Below, one piece after another: positions 22,050 to 33,033 of a stretch of DNA of 64,000 nt. Each line of letters starts with the position of its first letter. The stretch's first letter is position 1. The stretch is from positions 1 to 64,000 of the forward strand of contig KV419455.1 of the NCBI GenBank assembly GCA_001630475.1, read 5' to 3'. The stretch comes from Sistotremastrum niveocremeum HHB9708. Taxonomy: Eukaryota; Basidiomycota; Agaricomycetes; Sistotremastrales; Sistotremastraceae. A model generated the notes under the pieces. It was not told the origin of the DNA, searched no databases, and saw nothing but the letters and a program-made list of their open reading frames with translations. Made by a program: the position numbers and the translations under genes.

Positions 22050-23230
22050 CGACCAGTACTAGTGGCGCATCACTTGCTCATTTCATCTGGTAGTCACCCT
22101 GGTCAGGCTTTGGGGCGCCGAACCGAAGAATAGCAGATATGCTAAGATGTTGCATAATGTCATGGACTTGGTGACAGCCACGAAATTAGGTAGTGCACGT
22201 GAACTGACGGAAGAAAGAATAACTGCGTTCGAAACGCACATGCATCGTTATCTTCAAGAGATGCTGGATCTCTTCCCTCATGTATCTGTGACCCTGAGTC
22301 AACATAATTGTCTTCATCTTCCATCCATGTTTCGGGATTTTGGGCCTGCCCATGGCTTTAGTGCATGGCACTATGAAAGATGGAACCACATTCTTCAAAT
22401 CATCAAGACTAACGGCAGATTAAGTACGTCCAGTCAAAGCTCTAAAGATTCGATCCATTCACGCGCTCGGAAGGTGCACTTGAATTGACGATGATCACCA
22501 AGTTTTGCATGATGCAGGAACTACGATATAAAATGCGGTCCTCCGACTATTTGCCACCTTCTTTGAGGGTCCTTTCTGATTTCTTCAAGAAACGGTTCGA
22601 TAGCGATACTCGCGGGACTCGGTTGAATAATGCATTGGCTCTTTCTGCTGGAAGAGCCTTCATACCCACGGGTGCGAGACCAGGGCAGCTCTCTGACGAA
22701 CTAGCGAAAGCACTATGTGCGGAAAACCCCAACGATTTTCATCCAGGCTAAACAATACCCTGTATATGGTATTCACGGCTCGAATACCGCGGTGCTACTT
22801 ACAAGACTTCAGACCAACAGCCCGCTGATGCAACGATCGCTTATGGCCCAGAGTTATCTGGAATGTGGAAGGTCGGCAAAATTGAGGCCATCTTTGAAGT
22901 CGAATATCGCAATTCTCCAACGATATTTCTGCTACTCCGCCGGTTTCACGAGCTGACGTCAGCGCAGGAGATCTAGAGGTAGGACTATTATCGACAATTC
23001 CCTTATGCGGGGGTACGCATTGTCTTGGACTCCCTAGAACCAAATCCCACTCTAATCATGGCCAAAGAAATTATCTCTCACTGCGCTATGACTCCGATGG
23101 TCTCTCATGAGATAAAAGAGAGCCACAAGCATACGTTGCCGCTCGACCGGGTACGTTCCACTGATCACGGGCGGATATCATCCGTGTACTAACAGATAAT
23201 CTAGGACGAAAGTCCATCGAGCACCATCCC
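22050..23230 (+). pseudogene. 3' end of a Tnp2/DUF4218-type transposase (CACTA/EnSpm-like DNA transposon)
   Basis: Reads, in pieces, MLHNVMDLVTATKLG, LFPHVSVTLSQHNCLHLPSM, FRDFGPAHGFSAWHYERWN, HILQIIKTNGRL, then TMITKFCMMQELRY, TLNNALAL-like text and GMWKVGKIEAIFEVEYRN, ending IISHCAMTPM...HTLPLDR. This order (DUF4218-like block with FGP...W..ERWN, TNGR, a basic C-terminal segment, a final LPLDR) is typical of basidiomycete Tnp2-family transposases. The N-terminal catalytic part is absent and the frame is broken at least twice (after 22,488 and after 22,751). It sits between the two direct-duplication units. Confidence 0.7.
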
Positions 23231-24080
23231 TGGCGTACGCTACTAGCTCCACAAAATGTCTAGTAAAACACGAAGGGTACATAGCAAATCTGAGATCACA
23301 TGAATGACGATGATGACACAGTATATATATATGTGTGTATTTAAGAGAGGGGAGAGTGTACAGTATCTATCACATCCGTGTGTACTGTCGGGATGTCGCG
23401 CTAGTAATATTGACTGATCAGGTGCCTTACGAGTTCAAGGAGTACAGCGATTACGAGTCTGGAGTTACAATAAGTCACTGCTATGAAACGCGCAAGGTGC
23501 CTCCAGCCATTAGTGAGGAATGCAACCAGAAAGCCGACAAGAAACGAGGTGAAAGCGGTCACGATAAACTGAACAGAAATTTTCGATGTCAGCGTCACTC
23601 CGTCATCCACATGAAACCACGTACTCTAGATAACCTGGAATTGCTCCTGACATCTCTCGCGTGTTGGTATTGCACTCGGATTGGACCAGCGTTCGCAATC
23701 TTCAGAACCTCTGTTTCCGCAAGGATCTGAAGTCAAATTGAGAATTAGAGCTATAAGAACATCATTAAAAGCGGGAAACAGACCGTGTGTCCGGATTCAA
23801 CTCGTAGAGTCAGTGCGCCGGGGCCCTGGAAATATAGCATGCGAACGGAGATCACTCGAGGTGCTGCTTTCACCGCGGACGTATCGCCATGACAATCGAG
23901 GTTCATCTGAAATAGCACGGAACAGTTTGATTCGCCCGAACAAGGCTGAAAAATGATACTGTCAGCCATGGCCGGCATGCGTGGTGGATAGCGGATAGAT
24001 TCATACCTTTGATACAGAAGCAAGTGCATTCGTGAGACTCATTGGAGTAAGAGAAGTGGCGAGTGCGGATACGACCAGGA
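23231..24080. other. No supported gene
   Basis: Contains a short ta/tg-rich stretch at 23,320-23,340 and an open plus frame at 23335-23730 with no domain. Probably worn transposon or duplicated flank. Confidence 0.3.
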
Positions 24081-24214
24081 GAGTGTGGTGATGAATGGCA
24101 GAGTTTCGACTCTGTGTAAGGGATGGGGAGATTCACTGGATTATTTGTCGAGAAAGTAACAAACGACACCTTTTTATGCGTACGGTTAATGCGCTGGAAG
24201 TGAGCGGGCGAGTT

Positions 24215-24700
24215 TTTCTGAAACGGGATTCCACTTGGGTGAGTACAATTACTGCGGCATGGACTCCCTGGCAGCAAACTTCGAACAATGGGTGTCGACC
24301 GAGGAATCGTTCTTTTTGCCTAACCAGACGAGATCATGGACGCTAGATCTGTAGCATAGAGAACCTGAAGCAACTCACCTGAATAATTGGCATGGCCAGT
24401 TTCCACGTAACGGCATCCCGTTAAGTGAGTACAAATATTGTAACGTGAAGCCCCTGTCAGCGATCTTCAGAAAAGGATAGCGAACAAGAAGGATGGCTTG
24501 TTGCCTAGCTCGACAAAAGGTCGTAGCTTCGGCCAACCCATTACCTGCATAATCAGCATGGCGAGTTTCCACGAAACGGGGTTCCGATTAGGCGAGTACA
24601 AATATTGTAGCATGGACCCCCTGGCAGCAAATTTCGAACAATGAGCGTCGAACAAGGAGGAGTTCTTGTTGCCTAGCCATGGACGAAAGCAGGGATCGCC
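24215..24700 (+). repeat. Three tandem units of about 170 bp
   Basis: Units near 24,215-24,340, 24,388-24,520 and 24,558-24,690 each carry gagtttcc(t/a)cg(a/t)aacgg, a variable few bases, gtgagtaca(a)atattgta, then (c)atgga(c/a)(c/g)ccctggcagc and a run ending ttgcctag(c). The last unit continues into the A-B spacer block also found at 7.7 and 15.1 kb. The spacer has therefore been locally amplified here. Confidence 0.65.
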
Positions 24701-24799
24701 GGGCCAGACCCTTTGGCTGCTGCTCCATGGAGTGATCCGCTCCCGACGCTACCGCAACAACTAGGGCATCATCACAATAAGTCGCCGCCTGCAACAACT

Positions 24800-25560
24800 G
24801 ACTTGCTGTCGACAGATAAAATCATGCATTATCTCCATGCAACAGACCCTCGGCGAAAGCATACCAGGCAGGACAAAAGGCGCGACCCTGATTGCGATGA
24901 TCGAAGATCTAGTTCGAGACGATAGCGGACCATCCCCAAGATCCCCCGCAGAGCTCCTCTTCTTGTTTCGAGATCCAGAACATACTTCTACTCATCAGCA
25001 CATCCAGCCTGAGAGTCGGCGGTTGCTGATGTTTTGGCAACGCAGAGGTGAGCTCGCATGATCATTCGAGTAGCGCTGATGCTAATGTCCATGCAAGTGT
25101 CCATGGCCTGCCAGTCGATAACAAGAAACCTTCGCTGAACGCATACGAGGAGGATTCAATTGCGAACATTTCAGATGTTCTCCCAAGATCAAAGTCAGTG
25201 CAATCATCCATATCGCGCGTACCATTAGCTGACTGCGACTTCTGTCGTACTAGACACCCATTCCCCACTTTCCTTCGCTACACCATGATGATCTGTACAT
25301 GCACAGTCGTGAAACAAACCGAAGGATACCTCGCTCTCACCCGCTATTGACTTTGCGGTCTTTGTACGTCATTAGTCCCTTGACGGCGCTTAGAAGACCT
25401 TCTCATCCATTAGCAGAGTCCATTTCCTGCTGAACTGCCGTGGGTCAGCCATTATTCTTAAGATGCTCAAGATCAATAGCCACTGGGGAGATCCAATATT
25501 TACATGCTTGTGCCGTGTCCGTATTCATTCCGAGCTTTTGGCTGAACAAAAAATTTGTTC
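24800..25560 (+). pseudogene. Decayed A/B module with a SUN-domain relic
   Basis: Follows the spacer block in the same orientation as in the left arm. 24.85-25.33 kb contains polar, Ser/Pro-rich open pieces (MIEDLVRDDSGPSPRSPAEL; PSLNAYEEDSIANISDVLP). Then gactttgcggtctttgtacgtcattagtccctt matches SUN exon 2 and intron 2. It passes directly to MLKINSHWGDPIFTCLCRVR, the last strand of the SUN domain, ending near 25,548. About 600 bp of SUN exon 3 are missing. Not functional as a SUN protein. Confidence 0.6.
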
Positions 25561-26680
25561 GCATGTGTATTATACAAGAATAATCATTTTAAACCACAGC
25601 ATGCTACGTCTCCGCTCTCTGCATTCAATATATGATCTGATCCTCAGTTCCAACCGACAACGAGAGCCGAAAAAAGGGGGAGTGGGCATTCGTGTCAGGC
25701 AGACACAGGCTCGTGATATAACTTCTGACCAGGAACGCCTCAGTCTGGCTCTGTACTCTCGCCCGCTGCATGCCAGTGCCGGTGAGATGTTAGATTCAGA
25801 GACTTCTCGTAAGGGATGACTATTACCGTAGCAATTGATGAAACCTCCCGTCTTCATTGAACTCATCGCCTTTCCAGCGTCTCATTGGAATCCGCTTTCT
25901 CATGACCCTGCTCTCCATCCAAATCTTCCTCTGTTCCTCACAATACACTCGCTCACTCATCTATATAATGAGATCCGCCATAATTCTGTGTCCTGCCGCT
26001 GACATATGTCAAAGGTCGATACTTCCAACGAATAACCAGTAATCGCCCCTTGCGCCGAGTTTGAATGGAGGATATGAGGGAGAAGGAGATCACGGACTCT
26101 ATAAATTGTCACCGTCAGTATCAGGTTCAAGTAAGAAGATAAGAGGAGGTACTTGACGATAGGTGGATCGTATTACATCGCGACTGCAAGTTCCAGGTCG
26201 CCGCTCATTGTTGTCTAAGGAAACGCGAGGGCTATGACCTGGTTGTATGGCATCATTAGTCTGACGAAAAGCAAAATCGATAAACAAAGCATCTTTGCAA
26301 GTTGATGATAGCCAGTCGATTGGGCAGTACGAGTAGCTCTCCGATCAGATACTCATAGGCCTCCGCAAGCCACTGAAACCTGCCTCGACCATCAGTGTTT
26401 TCATCCCTGTCTTGCGAAGCGCGTAGTCGATCATTGATAGCCATTTCAACCACAATGATGCACGTGCGGGTCGATAGGCTCCAGATACCATCTCTCGGAC
26501 TCATCACTCTCGCTCGCTGATACCGCTCCATTGATGAGGGTAATCTCGGTATTGAAGCACGACTCCTTCCACCAATCACGGTAGAATTGATGCCAATTCT
26601 GAAAGTACTCGACGCCGTGGTCCATCAACACTGAGCAACCAATGATTCCGATTTATATGGGCTGCCTCGAACGTGCTTTT
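25561..26680. other. No supported gene
   Basis: Several open frames of 60-107 codons on both strands, none with a known domain or conserved in the paired duplicated segment. Confidence 0.3.
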
Positions 26681-26689
26681 CGAAGGACA

Positions 26690-28640
26690 TGACGTGAACT
26701 GGCGTTGACACAATGAATATGGCGAAAAGTCGAGTTCGCACGGACCATGCTTGGTGATCGGGAATTAGAACTCCGCTGGACCATGGTTTCATAACGGAGA
26801 ACTCCGCCCTGCTCTGCGGAGACACTCTCACACCACCACCGATACATTTGATGGTCTGAAAACGCAATTTGGGAACCTCAGGTCCTGAACCGACGTTTTC
26901 AATGGCAATATCTCTCCAGGTCAAGGATGCCACTGCACCTCGAATTTCTCCTCAAACCTGAAGCTTATCAATGGAACAGATCTCGAGCTGACACCAACCT
27001 GTATTGGTTGAGATGAGGAGGAGGAATCAAAAGGGCACGAAGAAAGACATGAAAGACATGGAAGTGGTGGGAGAGTGTGTGAGGGTGGAGAGAAATATCA
27101 AGAAATGACAACCAAATGGACGAGTTTTGTGCTCTCCATGCTACAGAGCCCGTCTTAGATGTTGGTGCGCCACAACGATAACATCACACACTCATCCTCA
27201 CATTTCTCAACAGAAAACGTATTCTCATAGCATACTCACGTCCATCTGTTTTGCCCAGTTGTACACAGTTGCCACTCTTGTCAAAATCCCGCTGCCGTGG
27301 TTGTCAATTCGGCGACGCATGCGTAGGTCGACGTGGACGATGGATGTCGGCGCCTCCGCGTCGTCGGCGGGTGTGACGAGTCACGAAGTGTCCGACGCCC
27401 GACCGACTCGATCCGCCGACGACTTGGGCAACCAACGAATAATCACCATCTATCGACTTAATTTTCTTGAATGTCGTCTCTTAATATCGCAGATTTGGTC
27501 GTCGGGAACAGTGAGGCTTTCTATCCATTCATCTTTCTATGCCGCTAACCCCAACCTCAGCACGTCAATTAATCCGTTCGCTCTTCACTATTCCCACAGA
27601 GCCTGACCTTTAGCGATTCCACAGAGCCGTACACCAATGCTTCTCCAATCCATCATCCGGATATGGAGCCTATGGATGTAGAGATCGAAGTTGGCGGACA
27701 TGCAGACGGACACGAGCTTGCCGGCGCTGTAGGTTTCGAAGTGATGGATGTCGAAACCGAGGGCGGAGTTATTTTGGATGTTGTGGATACCGGAGACGAA
27801 GCTGAGGACATAATGATGGATATCGACGACGAAAATGAAGACGAAGTTATGGATATTGACCAGGAGGAGGGACGCGCAGTTACAGATCTGGACGTTGAGA
27901 TGGGCGATGTGGCCAGTGAGGGAGTTGACAATATGCATGTTTGCGAGAATTAATGGTTCGTGTTTTATGGTTATGTGCGTATTCGTCATATCTGATGTAT
28001 CGTATCTAAGTGCTATCCTCGTCAAGCCTCCCTTCTCCTCGTTGCTCTAACCCATGCATCCCTTCCCTCCCTCCCTTCGTTTGCTATGCTCGGTATCATG
28101 TGCGGGGGTCAGTTGACATGTTACGCGGCAGTTTCGATGTTCCTTACTGCAATGCTCATCTGTTTCAAATCATCGAGTTACAGGATCTGCACACATGTAG
28201 CATTATCGCATGACCAAACACATTTATTTCTCCAATTCAAATTGTACCAGGACAGTAGCAGAATCCAAACAGGTTCCGTTAGCGACCATCTTCGTCTGAA
28301 GCTGTGATAGATACGATATCCAAAAGATTGACGTTCCAAGTTCCGCTATGCGAATTTGCTCGACAATGAACGCAGGCCTTCGATTTGAACTCACCCTCCA
28401 CAACCCGTATATAGCTTCCATTTCAACGCTCACAGTCTCTAGAACAACATTAAAGAAGGAACACACACACGCAAGCACACACGTTCGCCCAACGTGCATT
28501 AAAAATATCATCTGGGCTTAGTGGGAAATCACTGTGTACGAAGAGAAGGGAACCAAAAAATCAACACCGGAGACAAATCATATCGAACACGTACGATGTA
28601 TTCAGAGGAACATCTCGCTGTGGCTCTGTCCTCTTGCCCG
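26690..28640 (+). repeat. Direct segmental duplication, unit 2a
   Basis: Counterpart of 16,600-18,610. It includes the minus reading RDIAIENVG...FQTIKCIGGG at 26,830-26,930 and the acidic gene of family E. The second copy has extra sequence at its 5' side (minus frame continuing to VHVMSFEKHVRGSP). Confidence 0.7.
27663..27953 (+). CDS. Acidic Asp/Glu-Met-Asp-Val repeat protein, family E copy 2 (96 aa)
   Basis: Open from MEPMDVEIEVGGHADGHE to the stop at 27953. Shared phrases with copy 1 are EPM(D/K)VEIE, VMDVE, VMDID and DVEMGDVASEGVDNM versus DVEMSDVANDGVDDM. A frame-preserving match over a diverged DNA background supports selection for the protein. As in copy 1, an upstream MSSLNIADLV exon with a gtgagg donor is present. 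Confidence 0.5.
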   Translation: MEPMDVEIEVGGHADGHELAGAVGFEVMDVETEGGVILDVVDTGDEAEDIMMDIDDENEDEVMDIDQEEGRAVTDLDVEMGDVASEGVDNMHVCEN

Positions 28641-29620
28641 CCGCGTCTGCTGCTTCACTGAATAACGAGTCAGCTTTGAATTACGCGTTGAAGGATTGGA
28701 CAGTGAAGTAGTGCGGTAGAGTGATTCGAGATTTGGATGGGACGCAAATAGACCAAGAGATTGTGGCGAATCCAAGTCACGGCTGGCGCAGGGGACTTGT
28801 AGAACATAGTAAAACTTGTTACGTGAGTAGAGATGAAACCATCGCATTTGCAGATGAAGGGAACTGAGCTGACCCAATAAGACCTTGGTCTCTTGGCGAG
28901 CGATAACATGGATTCATCTGTGCTCTTGGTCAATCTGAGACATAGAAGGTATTCCGGATTGTTGATATTGCGGTGACTGCGGTCTACGATCAGGACGACT
29001 TCACCGAGATCGCATTCGAGGACAGACATGTCTTGCAAGGGAGATGATCAAGCGCCTTTAAAAGCTGCCATCAATCCCCAGAACCATCAAAAACAAATTT
29101 GGGATACACACCAGAAACCAGAAGAGTGCATTCCTAACTAACCCTTTCGAAAGCGCCGACTTGAAGGACTTGGTGACTAGGAGGGGGACGCCACCTAGAG
29201 GATTCGAGTCGGTCGATAGATCAGATGGTCGAATGTGAAGTCACTGATCGATCCATCCATGGCTCACGACTGAACAACGTTCTGGAACATCCTGGGGGTA
29301 GCATCATCTAACGGCTTCTCAACGTTTTGCGGCGTGTCAGACTGTCAGCGTCCATGAGGGCAAGTTAAGTGCTTTCGTTCCTTTGCCTCAGATTTATTGA
29401 AAGGTACTTGTTCACATCGGATCCCATATCAAAGATTAGTGCAGTGAGCCGGCTGGTCGACTCGTATGGCCATGGTGGTGGATGGCAACTTCAAGTTGAA
29501 GCGCTCAAAAATAGTAAGTGAGCGCTTAAGCGCTTAAGCATCGATCAAGGCATCGATCCATCATGGCCATCATGGCCACATTGATCCATAGCCCAATAGC
29601 CCAAAACCGCTAGCGTGAAC
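28641..29620. other. Repeat-bearing intergenic DNA
   Basis: 28,900-29,280 resembles 30,770-31,020 (ctcttggtc(a/g)atttgagaca, tgtcttg(c/g)aagggaa, gttcatgaccgaacaac-like text), suggesting a local copy. 29,510-29,600 has small direct repeats (gcgcttaa, catcgatc, atggccatc, atagccca), each twice. A minus frame at 28,670-29,038 (MQDMSVLECDLGEVVLIVDR) is open but unrecognised. Confidence 0.4.
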
Positions 29621-29623
29621 AGC

Positions 29624-30736
29624 ATGCTTCAAACTTTGGTGTCAAGATGTCATTCATGCTGTCGAATTCTTTATATCTACCAACGGTTTAAATTTGGACC
29701 ATGGTCCCCCATTCCGTGGTACCTCCGTCGAGCTTATCTTCAATCTGGACAAGACACGTGTACTTCACCCGAGGCTTATCACTTGACGAAAGAGGAACAA
29801 AGGCATCTACTATTTAACGTGACTGCATTTAACGTGACTAGGATACCTGTTCAGGCAGGTCGATCCTCGCTATCGCTCTCTGACTGGGGCTCACAAAGTC
29901 AATGCGATCCACGAACGCCTACGAAGGCATCCCGCAACTCATGGATGCGGGTGCTCTGTTCCCAGAGAACGACAGATTTCCAGAAGCCACACCACGGTCC
30001 ATGCATTTTGATCATCCGTTCATTTCTTGGCCCAGAAGTGAAGCCAAAGCGGTAAGCAAAATCTTACTTTGCGGATCCATCTAGTCATGCAAAGAGTAGC
30101 GTTGTCGTATTCGAGACGACACCTTCATCGGCCAAATGACTTACAACGAGGACTTTTGGGATGAGGTAGGCGTCTTTCTCAGAATACTGTGCCGTTCATC
30201 AAATCCGGGTTTTTTGCAGGAAGAGGGGCTGCCGCTGATGCTCTCGATGAAAGACGACTTGCTCCGTAGAAGGAGCTACTCTGAATCCGGCGGGTGCGTC
30301 TTGTATGCCGTTAATGTCGAGGCGAACAAGGAAGCTCGCGAAACGATTTCGGTAAGTCAATCAAGGCAACTCCATGGATGACGACCACCTGACAGTGTAA
30401 CAGTGGCTTTTAGGCTATGACAGATTTGAATTAGAACACTACTACGCGGACGATGAAACGGTGACTCCTCCATGTCCATCGGCTCAAATTTTGGCCAGCT
30501 TCGCACGCAAAGAACATCCCGGCCCTACGGCAAAGAATTTTATCTATGATTACTGCCATGATACCTTTTCTCCTTGGAATGTTCAGGCTCTGAATGTTCT
30601 CACTAAGGAATTTATAGCTTCTCACTGGCATCATCATCTTTTCCACCCCTCAGCCGTGATGATAGTAACGCACGCGCACATGAAGGAGCGTAGTAGAAAT
30701 CACGTCCACCCTGACGAAGACGTTGACAATGCTTAG
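29624..30736 (+). CDS. Unrecognised multi-exon gene
   Basis: An opening segment MLQTLVSRCHSCCRILYIYQ leads to a region in which two frames look coding in turn (VDPRYRSLTGAHKVN, then AYEGIPQLMDAGALFPENDR). From there, consistent splicing gives DHPFISWPRSEAKA, then RCRIRDDTFIGQMTYNEDFW, EEGLPLMLSMKDDLLRRR to ANKEARETIS, and WLLGYDRFELEHYYADDE to HHHLFHPSAV, with the stop at 30736. Introns are gtaagc, gtaggc and gtaagt types. The frame change near 29,890 suggests a break or missed intron. Acidic and His-rich in the C-terminal third; no family known to me. Confidence 0.4.
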
Positions 30737-30899
30737 ACAATAAATGATAAATATTGATATTGTGATGACTCGTCTGTACTCTTGGTCGATTTGAGACAAG
30801 AAAGATATTTTGGAATTTTGACAGTGCTTAGTAAAGCCTGTAAAGGTCTCCATTGAAGATGTGATGATTCACCGAGTTCTGATGTGCATGTCTTGGAAG

Positions 30900-32735
30900 G
30901 GAAATGATCAACCACCGTTCAAAGATGTACTCTTGCCGTTATCAATCCCAAGATCCATTGGTAGATCGACCCATTGTTCATGACCGAACAACAGGGTGAG
31001 GACCAGACTGGTAGACACGAGTAAGACTCTGTAAGAGCACTGATTCCGAATTTCAGATGAGAACACGATTGTAAAATTTCTCCCCGAGACCACTAGTATC
31101 CTCACGATGAATGCTAGAATGTGAGCGCAAGAATGGCGATGATCATGAACTTCCATGGTGTATACGTAGTCACGGTCCACGCAACTCAAAGCACGCTCTT
31201 CTGGCTCTGGATCCGCCATCCACAAAACAAGCTTTACGTGCACAGGACCGACTCGTTGCGTAGTGAAGATGATAATAATCTAGTGCATGGTCCTCTACAT
31301 CTTGATGATGCAATCCCTCAGCCGACAGGCATGGAGGATGAGCGCACGATGAGCACTCTACTATTAGTACTCGCAGCCCATGTCACTGACGACCAACGTA
31401 AAGGTGGGGAAAGTGAACATTGAGAGACTCGCACCAACTGTGAATTCTTGGATCTGCTTGTCGAGGTCGGAAAGCTGATTCACGCAGTATTCTTTTCACT
31501 ACAGAGGCTGATTAGGGATGCCTATTGGTATCATGATTCTGGTTGTCTATCCTTCACTGAGTCCATTGTATACGATGAATAGTGTTGAAATTCGTGAACC
31601 TACGGTACGTCAACGGATCATCGAACGTCAGCGACAATGCCATCCCGTGCCTCCATCCTATTGTCCTCACCTCCAAGCGCATGAAGGGCGATTTGGCCGA
31701 GCGTTATGCAATCATGCATGCGGAATTGAGGGTTTGAATAGGTGGAGTTGCTGCCTTCCGAAGTTGTCAACGAAACAATCGAGCCATGCTTGACCATGCC
31801 AGGCAGCGTTCTTGGCAGGACTTCCGCAGAAACAGAGAAAAACAAGCGTCTTGACTCTTGGCCTCGAGAAGCACAGCAAGGAGCACGGCATGGACCGCTG
31901 GTATTGCTACTGGACACACCAGCACCGCAAAGGTGTAGCATGGTGTAGCATGGTCAGGTGCCAGACCATTCCCAAAGAAGGAATTGCAGTTCAACTTTAA
32001 GAGATGATGCATGACGGAGTCTCTGATGGAGATCACTTTTGATTGCATGCTAGGCCTGAATGATTCCCGCATCAAAACGTCAGTGCAAAGGGGCAAGGCA
32101 TACCATGGAACACTGGATCGCAAGCATGATAAAAATAAAACAAATGCTACGAACGCATGGAGCTGCCGGTATTCACAGTGTGCTTCGAATTTGTTTGAAA
32201 GATGATGTCCATGCTCTCAGAATTTCTGCGTTTTGAATTGATGATTGTCGGATCTGAACCATGGTACACCGTTGCAGAATACCACCGCCGTCACCATGTT
32301 CTGAGACGACACCCAGCTTAACACCCGCATACGAGCACTGTCCCTTCAGCCGGCCTACCAGAGTGAGAACACTTCATGGACGAGGATTCGTAAATAGCCT
32401 GCTCACCTTGCCGCCTCTCTTGGAACGATTCATCCCAGCCTATACCTGCAAACAACCCCGCATTACCATCGTCTTGCGGAAGGAGGTCCTCTCTACCTCG
32501 GGACTTGAGGATTCTATAGCATATCCGACGGGTTAAGATTTGACAAGCTTAAGATGAGATGGACTGACCCGATAACATAGCGCGATAGTAGGCCCCGTTT
32601 GAGAACCGTGTCACCTCCTTCTCCCATCTAGCACGTTAAACCAGAAGGCAGTTATAGGTATAGAAAGGTTCGCACTTCTGCAGCGATACCAGCGATAAAG
32701 CTCATCGACTGGAGTTCCTCAGCTCGCGGTCGAGA
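30900..32735 (+). repeat. Direct segmental duplication, unit 2b
   Basis: Counterpart of 19,780-21,700, about 11.5 kb apart, shorter by several deletions. Open frames are short and none is convincing. The block ends near ggcagttatag...cacttctgcagcgatacc, matching about 21,650-21,700. Confidence 0.6.
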
Positions 32736-32742
32736 AGAGACG

Positions 32743-33033
32743 ATGGTCAACTTGGCCTTAGTCGGCTTCGATCCAGAGGATGCTGAGAATTATACGTTTC
32801 GGCTTCACGGGTTGCGTTTCCCCACTTCACCGTGGCTGAAAATCCGGGAGGTCGAGCAAGACGTTGAGGCCGACGTTGAGGAGCACTATGACGGCGGATT
32901 TCGGATTTCGGATGACGACGATTCTAAATATTCTGGCGGCGATTATCCTAAATATTCTGGCGACGATTATTCTAAATTCTCTGGCGGTGATTTTGAATAT
33001 TCTGGCGGTGATTATTCTAGAGGAATATACTGA
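32743..33033 (+). CDS. Small protein ending in Tyr-Ser-Gly-Gly-Asp repeats (96 aa)
   Basis: Open from MVNLALVGFDPEDAENYTFR to the stop. The first half is ordinary; the second repeats (K/E)YSGGDY-like units five times (SKYSGGDYP, KYSGDDYS, KFSGGDF, EYSGGDYS). It starts directly after the duplicated block ends. Low-complexity acidic-aromatic repeats of this sort occur in disordered or phase-separating proteins. Could be a young or decayed gene. Confidence 0.35.
   Translation: MVNLALVGFDPEDAENYTFRLHGLRFPTSPWLKIREVEQDVEADVEEHYDGGFRISDDDDSKYSGGDYPKYSGDDYSKFSGGDFEYSGGDYSRGIY
32920..33025 (+). repeat. Minisatellite of about 24 bp (attctggcggcgattat...)
   Basis: Four to five units with the core attctggcgg(c/t)gatta. 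From 33,040 to 33,250 the sequence keeps looser echoes (aatattc, attctctggc, cattctgtcc), as if an older array had decayed. Confidence 0.6.

Noticed and set aside
23320-23345. Short tata/tgtg run as a centromere or telomere-like signal
   Set aside because: Only about 25 bp; a simple microsatellite.
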